A stretch of DNA of 64,000 nucleotides from Lichenostomus cassidix (GCA_008360975.2 CM039193.1:19637389-19701388); one strand, 5' to 3'; shown: positions 14,166 through 27,600, counted from the first letter of the stretch. Made by a program: numbers and translations. Notes: generated by a model not told the origin, from the sequence alone.

Positions 14166-14534
14166 TTTAGTTTCTGCATTTTAAGAGCAGTTGAAAGGAA
14201 AACTCCTTTGTTGGCCCTGCTTGAAATACAGCATTTTGTGGTAACTGAATGGGATTTGAAGGACAAGCAGTACAGTGGGTATTTTTTCTTTAAGAAGGTA
14301 ATCTTGGAATTTCTTGGCCACGTTTCAGAACTTCTGCAACACAATGGAGTTCACTGAGTCACAGCAATTCAGTGAGAACACAGTTTTGCCAGGGTTGAAA
14401 TGTGAAACAGAAAACAGGTATTTTACTAAGAGTAAAAACTTTATCACATGCCTCAAAAATATATTTTAAATGTTTTGGAGAATTTCATATAGTCTAATTC
14501 ACTTCACTATGAATAAACAAACAACCTGGCCTAG

Positions 14535-14625
14535 TCGAGGGTTTCCCTGCCCATGGCAGGGGTGGTACAAGATGAGCTTTAAGGTCACTTATAACCCAAA
14601 CATTTCTGGGATTCTGTGATATTGT
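14535..14625 (+). mobile_element. CR1 3' end fragment
   Basis: Contains CCCTGCCCATGGCAGGGGTG, a GATGAGCTTTAAGGTCACTT segment and a terminal GGGATTCTGTGAT, the characteristic 3' end of avian CR1 elements in plus orientation. Confidence 0.75.
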
Positions 14626-15084
14626 AGTAATTAACTCCTGTATCTCTCAGTGTGCTAACAGCATTTATCTGTTCATGGTTGGGCTAAGCAGACATGGGCA
14701 AGCTCCTCAAAGCAAACACCACTTCTGAAAGCCACCAGTTCCCCAAAGAGGGCCAGAAGCCTCTGTCCCCTGAGCAGTCCAGGCCTGGCACAGGGACCCT
14801 GGAAAAGTGCACAGCACATTTCCCACATCACCACCTTCCTGCTGCTTGGCTATCCCCTCAGTCAACAAGCCTTTTCTAGCTGGGAGTAGATTAAAAAAAA
14901 AAAACGTAATAATCTATTAAAAGATAATACTCTAATAATTTTAACTTTAAATATTTAAATTTATCCTATTTTAATATAATTAAGAATACTTAATAATTAG
15001 TATCTTTGCTAAGACTTAATATGTTAATTCTGTAATAATGAGTCAATTGTTCACTTTATTTCAATCAAGCATTTGTACAACATC

Positions 15085-15192
15085 CTCAGGCACAGGGTGG
15101 AATTCTTGGGGCTATGGCTGTGCAGGGCCAAGAGTAGGACTCAATAATCCATATGGGTTCTTTCCAACTTGGGACATTAAAGATTCTGTGAA
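15085..15192 (+). mobile_element. CR1-like 3' end fragment
   Basis: Contains GGACTCAATAATCCATATGG then GTTCTTTCCAACTTGGGACA and an AGATTCTGTGAA end, matching a diverged CR1 3' tail. Confidence 0.6.
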
Positions 15193-16822
15193 GCATTCAA
15201 AGTGAAATCCTGTCCTGAGATGAAGGGAAGGATTTCCCTTGACTCAGCTGAACCTGGGTTTAAACATGTCTGCTCCTGTCAAAGGACAGCTTTCCAGAGC
15301 TGGCAGTGTACCCATTTAAACTCTCTGCACAACAGTTTTACATATTTCATTGCACATTTTTGTGACAGTCAGCTGAAACTTTTTAACAGCCTTTAACAAG
15401 AATCCTATTTCCTGCCTTTGCATCTTTCAGACACCCATGTACTCTATTTCACACTCCTTAGTTATTCTCAGGCCTAATGCTCCACCTATTTCACTTACCT
15501 ATAGGTTTTTTCCATTGTCTGATTAGGTTTGCCCCAAACTAAGGAAAATCTGCTGTGTTGTCTGTCTATCCCCTGGTTTGTGCAGCTGTGCATCACCTTC
15601 CCTTGCAGCACATAGGATAAGGCAATTGGGGCAGCGTTGGGCAGCTGATGAAGAACCCATCAGGTATTACATCAGGCTCTAAAAACAGCCTCAGCCTTAG
15701 TGCTCTGTAAAATAAACATCAAGAAAAGGCTTTGGCTGCTCTTTGGGGATAAGACACTTCAGTGTTATGTACCAGGACCTTAAAGCATCAGCCACAGCCT
15801 TCACCAGGCACAGTGTGAGTCAGGGACAAACTTACTGTTGTGGGAGTTGGGGAGTTCAAACTACACCTCTCATTTTCTTTTTTATCCCACTTCCCTTTAG
15901 GGAGCTACAGCAGGAGAAGCCACTTCAAGCTAAGAATCAAGGTCTAATGTGTGACAGCGTTTTGGGACACTGGGATTGATTTGCCACTCCTTGCTCCTTT
16001 CACCTAATTTACAGAGTTGCTGGGAGTGTATTAAAGGGTGTATAATATATAAGATGATGTACACAGGGAGTAGCAGACTCCCTCACAAAACTGGGACTTC
16101 CATGATTTCATCCTTCTCCCTGCTTTTATGCTGTGCTAGGTTTAACTAATCAGCTTGACATCATCTATATAGGAGAGTTTTAATGTCAAAGAAGTATTTT
16201 TTTCAGAAACATTCTCCTGTTTCAGAAAGGACCTTTTCAGTCTCCAAAAATACAGTCCTTAGTAGCATTATGTGGCTTGTAATAGCTTTATTTTGAAGAT
16301 TGCTTTAATACAATAGGCTGGAAGAGAACAGTGTCTGATTTTCCAATGCCTCTTCACTGGAGTGGTTTTAAGTGTCTGAAACAAACCAGCCTAAAAATCC
16401 AATTCCACTATAACCAATGGAACAAATTAGAAAAAAATCTGATTTCTCGTGTTGCAACAACACACACACCGACATCTGATGCCTCCAGTAGCTCCTGCCA
16501 AGACTCATCTTTACAGAACTATGACATTAAATACACAGCTTCAGCTTCAGGGCTGAAGGCCACACCATGCTCATATCTCTTAGAATTGAAGGACTTCAGT
16601 TGTCTTTTGGGAGGCTCAGTTGAAAGCAATAATCTCATCTGAACTTGTTACACTGGTCTCTTGACCAGTGTATCTGAGACTTGTCTTCTTTTTTTTTTTC
16701 CCCCTTGCACATATCAGGTATTTTACCATTTGTCTTGTAAAGCAAAAACCTGTCTGCACCTATTCCAGAGTCCAGCTTGCTGTTTACCAAGGGACAGAGC
16801 AAGAACTTTTTGGCATAAATAT

Positions 16823-17340
16823 GTCACAGATTCTTTCAGGTTGGAAAAGGTCCTTTATATAGAATCCATTAGCCTAGCACTGCCAGCATCTAATATCCCA
16901 TCTAACCCTGCCCTCTGGCAGTGGGAAGCCATTCCCCCTCGTCCTGTCCCTCCACCCCTTGTTGCAAGTCCATCTCCAGCTCTCTTAGAGCCCCTTCAAG
17001 CACTGCAAGAGGCTCTAAGGTCTCCCTGGAGCCTTCTCTTCTCCAGACGAACCCCAGCTCTCCCAGCCTGCTCTCCCAGCTCTCCAGAGCAGAGAGGCTC
17101 CAGCACTCAGAGCATCTCCATGGCCTCTCTGAACTCAGTCCAGTAGCTCCACATCCTTCCTACACTGGACATCCCAGAGCAGGACACAGTAGAGGGAAAT
17201 CTCATTAAGGTGGAGTCTCAAGAAGGGCAGAATTCCCCCCTATTGCTCCCTATGTAGTAGGATGAGCCCAGAACTCAGGGCCCAGTGCTACCCCTGAGGG
17301 CTGCTCTCCATCCATCCTCCAGCCTTTATCATGGCACCTC
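16823..17340 (-). mobile_element. CR1 LINE 3' fragment, reverse orientation
   Basis: Begins TCACAGATTCTTTCAGGTTG then GAAAAGGTCC, followed by the diagnostic CATCTAACCCTGCCCTCTGG and a GTCCCTCCACCCCTTG segment. This is CR1 on the minus strand. The 95- and 161-codon frames inside it come from the repeat. Confidence 0.8.
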
Positions 17341-19339
17341 AGATGACCACAGGACTGATCCAGCAATCAAGGAATCTAAATGTAACATGAAACCTCTTTG
17401 TGGGTGTTGCTAACACGTCTCTACCTTTGACAAATGTACTTCCATGTGTCTGTTCTCATAGGCTGGAGGGAAGCTGGATACAGAAGCACAAAGAAAAACT
17501 ATGGTTTAACTACAGGTTAAGAATGCAAATCTCCCCCAACCAACCTTGCATAGCCCAGCAGTGAACATCTCAAAAGAGGTAAGGTTGAAGTGCTGGCTCT
17601 ACGTCTGGTGGCAGCTCTACTCCAGGGGCTCTTATCTCCCACACAGCACAAAGAACAGAAAATAACAGCAGCTCTTGGCTGCCATGACCCAAGTTCTCAG
17701 CACAAGGGAGAGAATTTTTAATGCATCAAGTTTGCCTACCATGACCATGGCACAAGCACCCAGAGCCCCCTGTGGAAGAAGAAGGATGTTCATTAGCAGT
17801 GGTTTCTCTGACGGAAAAAGCCAAACAGGTTTCAAGTTTCACACTACAGGGAGATTTCAGAGCACACCTTTCTGCATGGAAGTGCACAGCACACAAATAA
17901 CTCTCCTGGGATGTGGATCTGCACTGAAGCTGTCTATTCTATTTTTGGAGCAACACTGGAATGTTTCCAAGACCACCATGACACAATCACTGCACTATGG
18001 GGGGTAAACAAGTCTCTACTGCTACTGAAAACCTTCCTGCACTGTTTGCTGTACATTCTTTAACCACTGTCATTATGACAAGGATTCTTGCCACATTGTC
18101 ACCTCATCCCTGGACCTCTATGAATGCACACACGGAAAAGGAAAACCAACCCCATGCCTCACTGAGCAGATCCCATTTACTGGGTGGAATCCACAGGTAA
18201 GCCAAGGTGAGAAATTACCTGGCAAGACAAGACTGCTCACCAGGTAGGCAACTGCTCACTGCAGTGTAATTCCTTTCTGTTTGGGCTTATCACTTCATCA
18301 AGCTGCTTCCAATTACAAGGAAACTACAAGGAAACAAATGCATTTATTAATAAATGCAGGTAAAAGAATCAGTAGGAAAAAGATCATGGTCACAGGTCAG
18401 CATCCCTAGGTAAAAGAACTAATTGTTTTAAAAAATTACCTGGTATTACAATAGCTCTGCAGCATCTGCTTATCACAGCACACTGAAAGCATATGGAGAC
18501 ATTAACCCCAAAGTTCAGGTACTTTTGCCTAAGAAACACTTGGGACTTTATCAAGAGGGTTGCTGTTTTAAAAAACAGAAACTCCTGCTCTGAGACCATT
18601 GCGATGAATATAACTTCAGAAACCAAGAAATTGAAAGCTTCATTCACTCCTTGTTTTCTGAGAACACTGTTGAAGAAACCCAGCAGCCCTGAGAGCTAAT
18701 ATTGAGCATTATAACAAAAGGGCAAAAATAGGCAAATAAACCCTTAAACTTGTGTATTACTCCAAAACAGCTACTCATTTTCATCTAGAACCCAAGCTCT
18801 GTTTCTTTCTCTCACAAAAGGGGATTTACAAATGCATCTGGTACAATGGGAGGATCACAGCTGGAGTGGGTGGGTAGCACAAATTATTTAAACCTTTTTT
18901 AAGCATACCCCTTGTATTTATAAAATGTTAGGTATATTAAAGCTTTTAAGGCATTTGGTACTGCCAAAATTAAATTTACTGGTGTTTCTCTGCCTGAGTC
19001 TTACCTGTAGATACCTTACCAGCTGCATTTATGCTAAGACTGAAGTCTAGATTTTTGTGCAGTAATTTAAATCTTACCGTCAGAAGCCAGGTCTGGAGCA
19101 AGCAGAGTTCCTGCACATTCGGCAGCAAAAATAACTATTCTCCACCCCCCCAGTGAAGTCTTGTACAAAAGACCTTAAACAAAAGTTAATGCCAGAATAA
19201 TTTCTAGTTAACACTATAATTAGAGTGTTAGAATTAGAGTGAAGACCAAACATGGCCTTGAGTTTATTTCAATGTGGGCACTGTTTTCCTTTAAAATTCA
19301 CATCCCCATTTTGGAGTAAGTAAAGGCAATTCACCATCA
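17341..19339. other. Noncoding, downstream of the let-7 transcription unit
   Basis: About 2 kb with no recognised gene, RNA or repeat family. It lies past the predicted poly(A) signal of the minus-strand let-7 host transcript, so it is probably intergenic. Confidence 0.45.
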
Positions 19340-19357
19340 GTTGGAAAAAATGCTGTA

Positions 19358-19363
19358 TTTTAT
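19358..19363 (-). terminator. Poly(A) signal AATAAA of let-7 host transcript
   Basis: TTTATT on the plus strand reads AATAAA on the minus strand, 42 nt past the stop codon of the open frame in the terminal exon. It fits as the polyadenylation signal of the let-7 host transcript. Confidence 0.5.
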
Positions 19364-19784
19364 TACCTAAATCAAAAAAGTACAGTTAAATTCATACAAA
19401 ATATTCAATAGAAGCAATACCTAATGTGTTTATAATCTATGACGGTGTCCAATTTCCAGGAGTTTAAACAGTGGCTGGTGTAAGCACAGCGTATTAATGC
19501 TATGAGGTGCTCAGCATTAAAGTCTGTATCCCACAAAAAAGGGTGTCCAGCTGGAGCCTTGCCAGAACTATTGCTGTGGTGCAGTGTCCTTACATCAAAA
19601 AACATGGACCCATTTTTAACAATTCCATGAGAAACCACACCACCATTTTTAACTGGAAACTTCCCTCCTGCAACACTGCAAATAATCCACCACTGAGAGC
19701 TTGTCTCACTTGGAATGCCCATGCCTGGTGAAAAAGCACTAGCTTTCAGGTGAGGTGGAATCTGATTCATTTGGTGCAGGAAAA
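19364..19784 (-). ncRNA. Predicted terminal exon of let-7 host, with a 121-codon open frame
   Basis: An acceptor (CCTTTGGCTCAG) precedes this exon at 19,784, giving a 142-nt intron from the upstream exon at 19,927. A 121-codon frame from ATG at 19,770 to a stop at 19,405 covers most of it; it includes GIPSETSSQWWIICSVAGGK and PFLWDTDFNAEHLIALIRCA. In the spliced RNA this frame continues upstream to an ATG in the preceding exon. I recognise no protein family, and two other frames are open in the preceding exon, so coding is unproven. A noncoding terminal exon is the default reading. Confidence 0.45.
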
Positions 19785-19926
19785 CTGAGCCAAAGGAACA
19801 TGTATTTTAGCACCCTATGAGTACACAGTACCAGTACCTCAATGTTAAGTGTTCACTCCATCCTAACCTTAGGAACCTCTGGAAATAGCTGCCTTCCCAA
19901 CACAAGAAGGCAGCTTACTTACTTAC

Positions 19927-20145
19927 CATAACCCAAGGAGATCCCAGCCCAATGTCCTGTGCACGTACAGCCCCAAATGCACCATGTAACCATGCTGGAT
20001 TCCAGCTGCCATTGCTACACTTCCATTGGGGACCAAATCTGCCAACACACAGCTTCTGTGAAGTCTCAACATGCCTAGAAATACCTTGTCCTTTCTCTCC
20101 ACGTACCAAAGGTGCAAAGGTTTGTAGGCTGGAGCCAAAATGGTC
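19927..20145 (-). ncRNA. Predicted internal exon of let-7 host transcript
   Basis: Bounded by an acceptor (TTTATTAAAACACCAG then GACC) and a very strong donor, ATG|GTAAGTAAGTAAG. Length is 219 nt. Two of three frames are open throughout. The acceptor lies 18 nt beyond the base of the let-7d hairpin, so the miRNA occupies the very end of the preceding intron. Confidence 0.5.
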
Positions 20146-20163
20146 CTGGTGTTTTAATAAAGC

Positions 20164-20250
20164 CCTAAGAAAGGCAGCAGGTTGTATAGTTACCTCCTTG
20201 TGAGCAAAATCCCTGCCCTAAAACTATGCAACCTACTACCTCTTCCTAGG
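20164..20250 (-). ncRNA. let-7d microRNA precursor
   Basis: On the minus strand the 5p arm at 20,222-20,243 reads AGAGGTAGTAGGTTGCATAG plus TT, identical to vertebrate let-7d-5p, with its distinctive AGAGG start. The 3p arm is at 20,168-20,189 and pairs across the loop; the outer stem pairs CCTAGG with CTTAGG. Compared with human let-7d-3p (from memory) the 3p arm carries one change, CTATACAACC instead of CTATACGACC. Drosha/Dicer processing gives a guide that represses mRNAs by seed GAGGUAG. It is the last hairpin of the cluster. Confidence 0.97.
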
Positions 20251-21144
20251 AGCCCAATGCTTCCTGTATGCATTCTTCACTCAGCAGCTGCTCTGTGGAG
20301 GCCTTTAGCTCACCGCTGCTCTGGGTCTTCTGCTTTGCTGAGCACACAGTCCAAGGTGACACTGTTAGCATTTACAAGCAGTGGCTGATTACTTGTAACA
20401 CTCATGAATGCCTCCATTTTCACTCTGACTAAGCTAAACTTGCTCCAAAAAAGCTTTTCCATGGGTTTTTTTTTTTTTGTTATTACAGCAAACCACTTGC
20501 TGGGCATGCCAGCACAGAACCAGTTACAGACTGGGTACCTAGGACTGCAGGAGGAAAGAACACAATAACCTTAGAAAGCCTTTTACAGAAACAATACCGC
20601 CTCAGAGAAAGTTCCAGCTCTTGGATAGCCAAACTCCATAGCTTCACACTCCCGCAAAAAGGTGAAAAGTCAGTTTTGGGCAAAATTGGCCAACACTTAA
20701 AATTTTGCATTAAACCTGGGAAAGCTGGAGAAACACATGCAGACTTCTTAGTAAAGGATTATTTAAAGTTTTCCCTCCAACTTTTACCAAGCAGTTGGGA
20801 GTCATGGAATTGTAATGCATTATGGAAACCAGGGTGTCAAAACGGTTTAAGTCACAACGTACAAGCTTGAGCTACCTGTATTTTATGTTCTTGTAAATGG
20901 AGAGAACAGTTCCACTCTCTACCTAGAATATGGGAATTCTCCATCTCCAGCCAGCACTATGCTACTCACCTTGGGAGAAAAGTCATGTTAAGTCAAATAT
21001 ATCCTGTAGCGGTTGCACCATTCACACTGATTGTCAGTCCTGTGCTTTCTGGCACTCATACTTTACAACCCTAAATTTATCTGTTTTCACTCAATGAGTA
21101 TTTTTAGCTCATGACTGCCTGCAAGGGAGCGCAGTTTGTTTTAC

Positions 21145-21234
21145 TCCTCAGGGAAGGCAATAGATTGTATAGTTATCTCCTGAACAGGGTAAAATAACTA
21201 CCCTACAACTATACAATCTACTACCTCACTCTGA
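21145..21234 (-). ncRNA. let-7f-1 microRNA precursor
   Basis: The minus-strand 5p arm at 21,207-21,228 is TGAGGTAGTAGATTGTATAG plus TT, the let-7f mature sequence. The 3p arm at 21,151-21,172 starts CTATACAATCTATTGCCTTC, as in let-7f-1. The hairpin loop includes GTAGTTATTTTACCCTG. It lies about 0.4 kb downstream of let-7a-1 and about 0.9 kb upstream of let-7d in the same transcript. Confidence 0.97.
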
Positions 21235-21591
21235 CAGAGAAGCAGACTTCAGCAAAGAGCTTAGACAGCCAACCTAAGTTTCACTCTTAAGGATGTTTGA
21301 TACTTCACTGAGCAAAGTTAAACACCCCTGTAACTGGAACATCAGTAATTTGTATTTGATTACCCCACCATACACATACAACAATAATGTTCTTAATTTT
21401 TTACTCATGAGAGCAGAAAAATTAATGCAGAATAACCTAGATTTTCCAAGAACTAGAAAAATCTAAAAACAATTCCCACAGCTATTACACAATTATTTTG
21501 TCCTATCATAAGCACTACAAGTCCAGAAGTTCAGCAGAATCTGACATTGAGCTTAAAACTGAGAAGCTTCCATTGTTGATTATCTGCTGCT

Positions 21592-21672
21592 TTAGGAAAG
21601 ACAGTAGATTGTATAGTTATCTCCCAGTGGTGGGTATGACCCTAAAACTATACAACCTACTACCTCATCCCA
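21592..21672 (-). ncRNA. let-7a-1 microRNA precursor
   Basis: The minus-strand 5p arm at 21,646-21,667 is TGAGGTAGTAGGTTGTATAG plus TT, the let-7a mature sequence. The 3p arm at 21,596-21,616 reads CTATACAATCTACTGTCTTT plus C. The loop contains GGGTCATACCCACCACTGGG, typical of let-7a-1. It is the first hairpin of the cluster in transcription order. Confidence 0.97.
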
Positions 21673-24600
21673 CAGTGCAGGCATCTTCAGAGCTGTAGTA
21701 GGATTGGTGCTTCAGCCAAGACAAGTCAGGCTAGTTGCAGACAGCATTTATAATACCATAGAAAAAGCATTCCCCCTCACTCCCCCAAGTCAGTTAAGAA
21801 AGTTATTTTAAAAATAAGGTTCCTTAATTTCAAAATTTTACCAATTGCTTGGGTCTTAAGTAAGCAAGTTGTAGTAGTCATAGCAACTACATTCATAAAA
21901 CTTCTGTTAAATTACTAGTCATGTTCCACAGATGTAACTTCTCACCTGAAACCAGAAGGAAAGCATATCAGAAACACTGTAGGCAGACATGCATTTCTTC
22001 CTCTTTAGAACTTAAAAATAATGAAATCCAGGACCATTGCTATGTGAGTGACTTAACATGGATCAGGATGAGGCCCTAATATTTATAATTCTGATTAAAC
22101 AAATATTACTACATACAGTGACCTTTTCACTTATTGTAACACTTAATAGCTAAAATAAAATAAATCGTGTACTGTCAAAAGTACTGCTTTGAGCTTTTTC
22201 TGTTCATCTTAAATTACACTGAGTCTTGTGTACAGGAATTCTTTAACTAGAAACAAAACTCAAGAAGATTATGGCATTTAATTGTTAAACTGCCTTACCA
22301 AAAGGCTACTGAAAATACACACTTTCCGATCAGAAAGAAGTTTGAGTTTCTCTTAACTGTTCCTGATATAATTTAAAGCAAATTTCTACATTAACACAGC
22401 TCAACATCACCTTGAAGTAAAAAACTCATAGCATACTGAAATGAAAACACTTGCCAGACAGATGTGTGACTCAGAATCCTCATCTTACCAAGGACAGCTT
22501 GAGAACAGGCCTAGAAACGAAAATGCTTGTTTTGCCCAGGTAGTTTATATGATAGTTGAAAATGTTTAGAGCAAAGCAGTTTTTAAAACATTAAATACAC
22601 TTTACTAGTACTTGATCCCAAATGTACACTGATGTTTTCAGACCACTCTTCAAACAAAGCCTTGATAGAACAAGAGCACCCTGATGCACGTTCGTGTCCT
22701 TGCCAAGCACACAGCGCGTGATCCCGTGCATTCATACACAAAGGGATGACGTTATTCCTTGGACACAGAGAAAATCAAATTACTTTCCAACCCACTCAGT
22801 GCCTTACTACAGAATCCTTTATACAGTGATGACAAATCTGGGTGAATCAACCTTAACATCTTGCTTGTAAGTAGTATAAATACCATTATTTGCTTTTGCT
22901 AACTTAGATATCTTAACAGAAAATAAACTTCAGCATGAACACATGCACTTGATCCTGATGCCCAAGGCAGGAATAAATCACAACAGTAGCTCTGGGCCAG
23001 AGTCAAACCTTTACAGAGCACTGGCCCCCATGACATCCTTTTAAATCAGCTCAGGCAGAGCTGGCATTCAGCAGGGAAGCTGACATTCCCTTCCGTTCCC
23101 TGCTCCTGCATCCAAGCCTTCAATACCTGAGTAGAACCCCTGTAAATTCCCATTCCTCAGTGGGAGAGGCAGGTTGGCCAGGGAGCTGAGCTGCAGAGTA
23201 CCTGCATCTCCAGTTTCACAGTGACTCCATAAAATTAATGAAGCCCCACATTTAGTTTCTGAAGGAACTTTAAAATAAAGGTGATGGTTCTGTGATGTAC
23301 TAAAAGTGTCTGAAGAACTTTAAAAACCTGGATAGGTGTTACACGCCTACTTAAACTTTATAAAACATATAAGGCAATGCTTCTGAGTTTCTTTTTAAAA
23401 TTAAGTCTGAAGGACACAAGGATTACAATAAACCTAGAAACTGATCTCTTATTTCTCCACCTTTAGACAAAGTTTAGTTGCAAACCCAACCAACCTGAGA
23501 TACATCAGTTTTTATTTTTATTTCTATTGACAGCAGGACTGCTCAATCAAGTATTACTCTTGGAAATTCTAAATCATTTCATAGTCACCACTAGATTCTC
23601 CTGTTCAGTACCTGCAGCACCTCAATCCACAGGAACCTGCCTCCTTCCACCTTTCTGAGAGCCTTTCAGCTAACACAGGTCTGAAAATGTTGTTTCTTAA
23701 GGTTAAAAATGTCCTTGAAAAAACATTATTACTTAGCTTCCAACTTCCTGTTAGCCTGATTTGGGACCATGAAGTGCACTCAGGGCATGAGGAAAAGCCT
23801 CATTCTGTAACAAATACATTTTATAAAAGATGATCAGGTAACCTGTCCTCTATTGCAGAAGGGCAATTACATCTTATGTTACTCACGTACTATTTTTTGT
23901 TTTACTACTAGAGGGGTATGTAATTAAAAGAAATAAAATTCCAGTTGAAATGTTATTTTTGGAAGGAGTTCAGATTACCTTCTGCTTTTACTTCTGTTTC
24001 CTGTGTATTCCTGCAAAGTCCAGTCAATTAGCATTCTGCTTCATATTAATCCTGCAGTTTGGGGCATTTTTAACTTGTGGATTATTTCTAAGTCTTTCCA
24101 AGCTGTATCACCTACATTGCCACATTCTTTGACAGATGAGATCAGCCAGGTCCCCCTGGGGACCTGCTGTGTGCTGCTTCTTTCATACCATGCATCAGGG
24201 AGTTCTGGCACTCACAGAAGCAGGGAAGCCTGACAAATTATGCTCCTGGCACAGCCTTTACTGATCTGGTATGTTCTCATCTCCAGTGAATCCAGTGCTG
24301 CAAGAGCTCCCTGCTGCTGAAGTCACCATGCTGATGTCATACCCAGTGCAGCACAGGAGTTCAGGGCAATGCACCTGCACATTCACTCCTTCAGCACAAA
24401 ATACACCGTGAGAGGCAAGCTTTAAACAGTATCAGGGTAATTTGCTTTTTCCTGTTAAAAAAATCCAGGTTCCTAAGGGCTGCTTTTCCTGTCACCATGT
24501 GTTTAAAATCCCCAAAGCAGTGAAAAGGGACAAACTGACTCCAACTGTGGAGGCTGCTGGACAATCTCACCAGCCCCAGCTCACAAACTGCTGTGCCGAG

Positions 24601-27600
24601 GCCACAGCTCAGGCTTGCACAGCTCCCACCACACAATGAAGCTCCGAGATTTACAGAAACAGCTCTAACACCAATTCCTCACAGTTTTACCCCTGGATTC
24701 CAGCAGCATTCCCTGCACTGAAGCCACGCTTCCTGAATCCCACGAGCGTCCGCTGAGTGAATGCCTGCCGCCTTCTCCAGCCTTGCCAAGCACCCCAAAT
24801 GACTCCATGCAGACTCCTAACTCAAATTTGCTCATTCCATGGGTTTTTTGTTAGATTGGAGCAGACTACACGAAGAAAGGGAGCAGCATGATTGATATAA
24901 ACTTAATTATTCCTGATACTGCTTCCCCTAACTCTATTCAACTACCCCTGCACTGCCTGTCATCACATGCTACAGGCACATCTCAGCCCCTCTTCCCAAA
25001 ACAGGCTCAGTAAAATCAGACAGTGACTGACACAAAAATTTTAGCACAAACTAATTTTTTTTCCTTTTTCATATTCAGTTTTTATCTTAATAATATGCTG
25101 ATCCTTCTAGAGCCTTGCTCCTAATTTGTGTCCAGAAGTGAAACAGCAGAATCTCAACGGGCTCTGAAGTACATTTGTCGTGGTTTATTTGAGCTACCTG
25201 GAAGTTTAAAACCTCTGAAATTATCCTAAACTGCATAGAAAAACAAAGTCTCAAGAATTTACATGGTTTTGTTTAGTAGCACAGAGTGTAACATCAGCAA
25301 TCCTAAACTATCGTCCAACCTGTGAAAGAGAAAAAAAAATAACTCAAATGAGTTATTTTATTCATTACTCTGCTGAGGGAACAAAAGGTGTTATTTGCAC
25401 AAATAACAGAAGTCCTGTTTCCTCTCAGTGTGACCCTACATGACAAACGTTTTATTCCCCCAGTTATTTTGTCCACTTTGCAGCACAGAAGAAAACAAGT
25501 AAAGCTGAAAGTGAGCTTGCAGGAGGAACAGTTCCTACACATGCTGGACTGCAGTGTGGAGACACACACACCCTGAGGGATACCAGACTGAGGACATCCT
25601 CCTGTGAAAATACCATTTGGTAATGCTGAATTTGCAAGCAATTTGTTATCTCAAAAGACTACTTCACTCTTGTGTTTAAATTGAGTTTCAGAAATGTTTT
25701 GTTTGGTTGGTTTTTTACGGTTTTGCCAAGCAAATTCACCTGCACTGAAAACAGGCACTGACCAAAAATCGAAAGCAAGAATTCTTGAAAGCAAGAATTC
25801 TGTGACCAGAAGGTAAGACCTCCCAGCTCAAGCCCAGGCACCTTTTTCAGAGTCCCCTGCTTACACCCAAAATTTAAAGATTTAGCACCTCTTTTTTGGA
25901 CCTGCCAGTCCACCGAGCAGCAATACACTGGAGCAAGTGTAAATCACACCAGAACAGCTGTTTGAACTACGAAATTGTACAGAGGGGAAAAGGAGAACAA
26001 GCAGTTGCAACACCAACAAATGCACAGATGTGCTCTTGGGCATCACCACAGTCCACACAGCCAGACAGGGATACGTGTCCACAACGGTATTTTATGGAAT
26101 TTCTTACACAACATTAAGATTAATAGCACTGATTAGCTGCTACCAATAATGCAGTTATCTACTGCCTGAATTGGAAATGCAATTTTTTTTCCCCAAAATC
26201 TATACCCCACTTACACTTAATTAACACAGCATTCTGGCTTTAAGTAATTATCATGAGATATTACTGTTGTGCTACATTTTTAATTACTATGTTTGGTTTT
26301 AATTTATTTTTACAACCAATTAGTTATAGATGGAATATAAATATCCAGAAACCATGGCCTGAAAGAAACGAGAAGTCACCACTTCCCACTCAAGCACTAA
26401 GTGAAGCCCATCTCCTGTGGAAAAGTAAAGTATGTGAGCACAATTAATGACTTAGGCAACAAACAGAGAACCAAAGGAACACAAATCCTGGGATCTTTCC
26501 CTACACACACTTGATTTTACACCGTTAGTATTGAACTTTCTGCATCTAAGTGGTGCATGTGCTACAGCACTGCACAGTGCTGCTGAAAACCTCAGGGAGG
26601 CTTGAGAATAACTACACCAAAATGGTCAGAGTTTTTACTACTCTTTGACTACACCTCTGTCACTACACAGAATAAAGGCAGATAAAAATAAATACATCCA
26701 TGTACACTCCAGCATCAAATATTACAAAGGCCTCAGTGCCCTTCTCAAAGGAAACCATCTGGTTATCTGGTCCTGCTTCAAACATAAATTTGTATATATA
26801 TATATATATACATGCAAATAATACACAACTGTGTATTTATTCACTAGATTTGTGTCTCTTAGGACATGCTAGGAGCAAGCAGACTCACTTTTTCTGCAAA
26901 AAGTTTACATATTATAACATTTACACAAATTCAGCAAAGGAGTTAGCGCACAAAAATATTTCAAGATTGCTGTATTATGACATTAATTGGCAACATAATC
27001 AAACATCTCTTGCCCTCTAGAAGTCCTGGGAGCCCTTCACTATTTGCAAATGAACTGACATTTTCCACTACTAAAATCAGAGGAAAATACAGAAGGCACT
27101 TATCAAAAGTAAAGTAAGGATACAGCTCACTGCAATAGAAAAACAAAACAAGTGCACTCATGTTTTATCTAAACTTCCTTTCAACTAAGGAAGTACTAAA
27201 TCTCCAGCGTTAGTATGCAAAATAATTTCCTAGCATGACCTATGTGAATTGAGGTTGCATACATGCTATAGAAAGTACAACTTGGGAAAAAGTCAGTAAA
27301 AAAAAAATTTACAACCAGCAATTTTCTATTAAAAATATCACAATACAGCTATTTACTAAGTCTTTCTTCATGAAGCCATCATACAGCAAACCTCCTCCCC
27401 CCTAATTAGGCCATTATCACATGTTGACTGCAACAAGTTTGAAACATCACTGCAAAAAACTTCTTGGAAGTTCAGACTATTTAACACCTGAGTGCTGCTA
27501 TGAAGAGAACTGTCAAATTTGAAAACAGAAGCTACACCAGCAAATAACTGTTTGGTGAGGCCTCTGGCAGCTGGGGATTTTTGAAGATGCCTTGTTTCTT

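Larger units (their letters stand above)
13613..16822. other. Noncoding, with small CR1 pieces and an AT-rich tract
   Basis: Apart from three CR1 3' fragments listed separately, this holds a strongly AT-rich stretch at about 14,890-15,060 (many TTAATAAT and TATTTAAA words) and no exon I can support. Confidence 0.5.
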
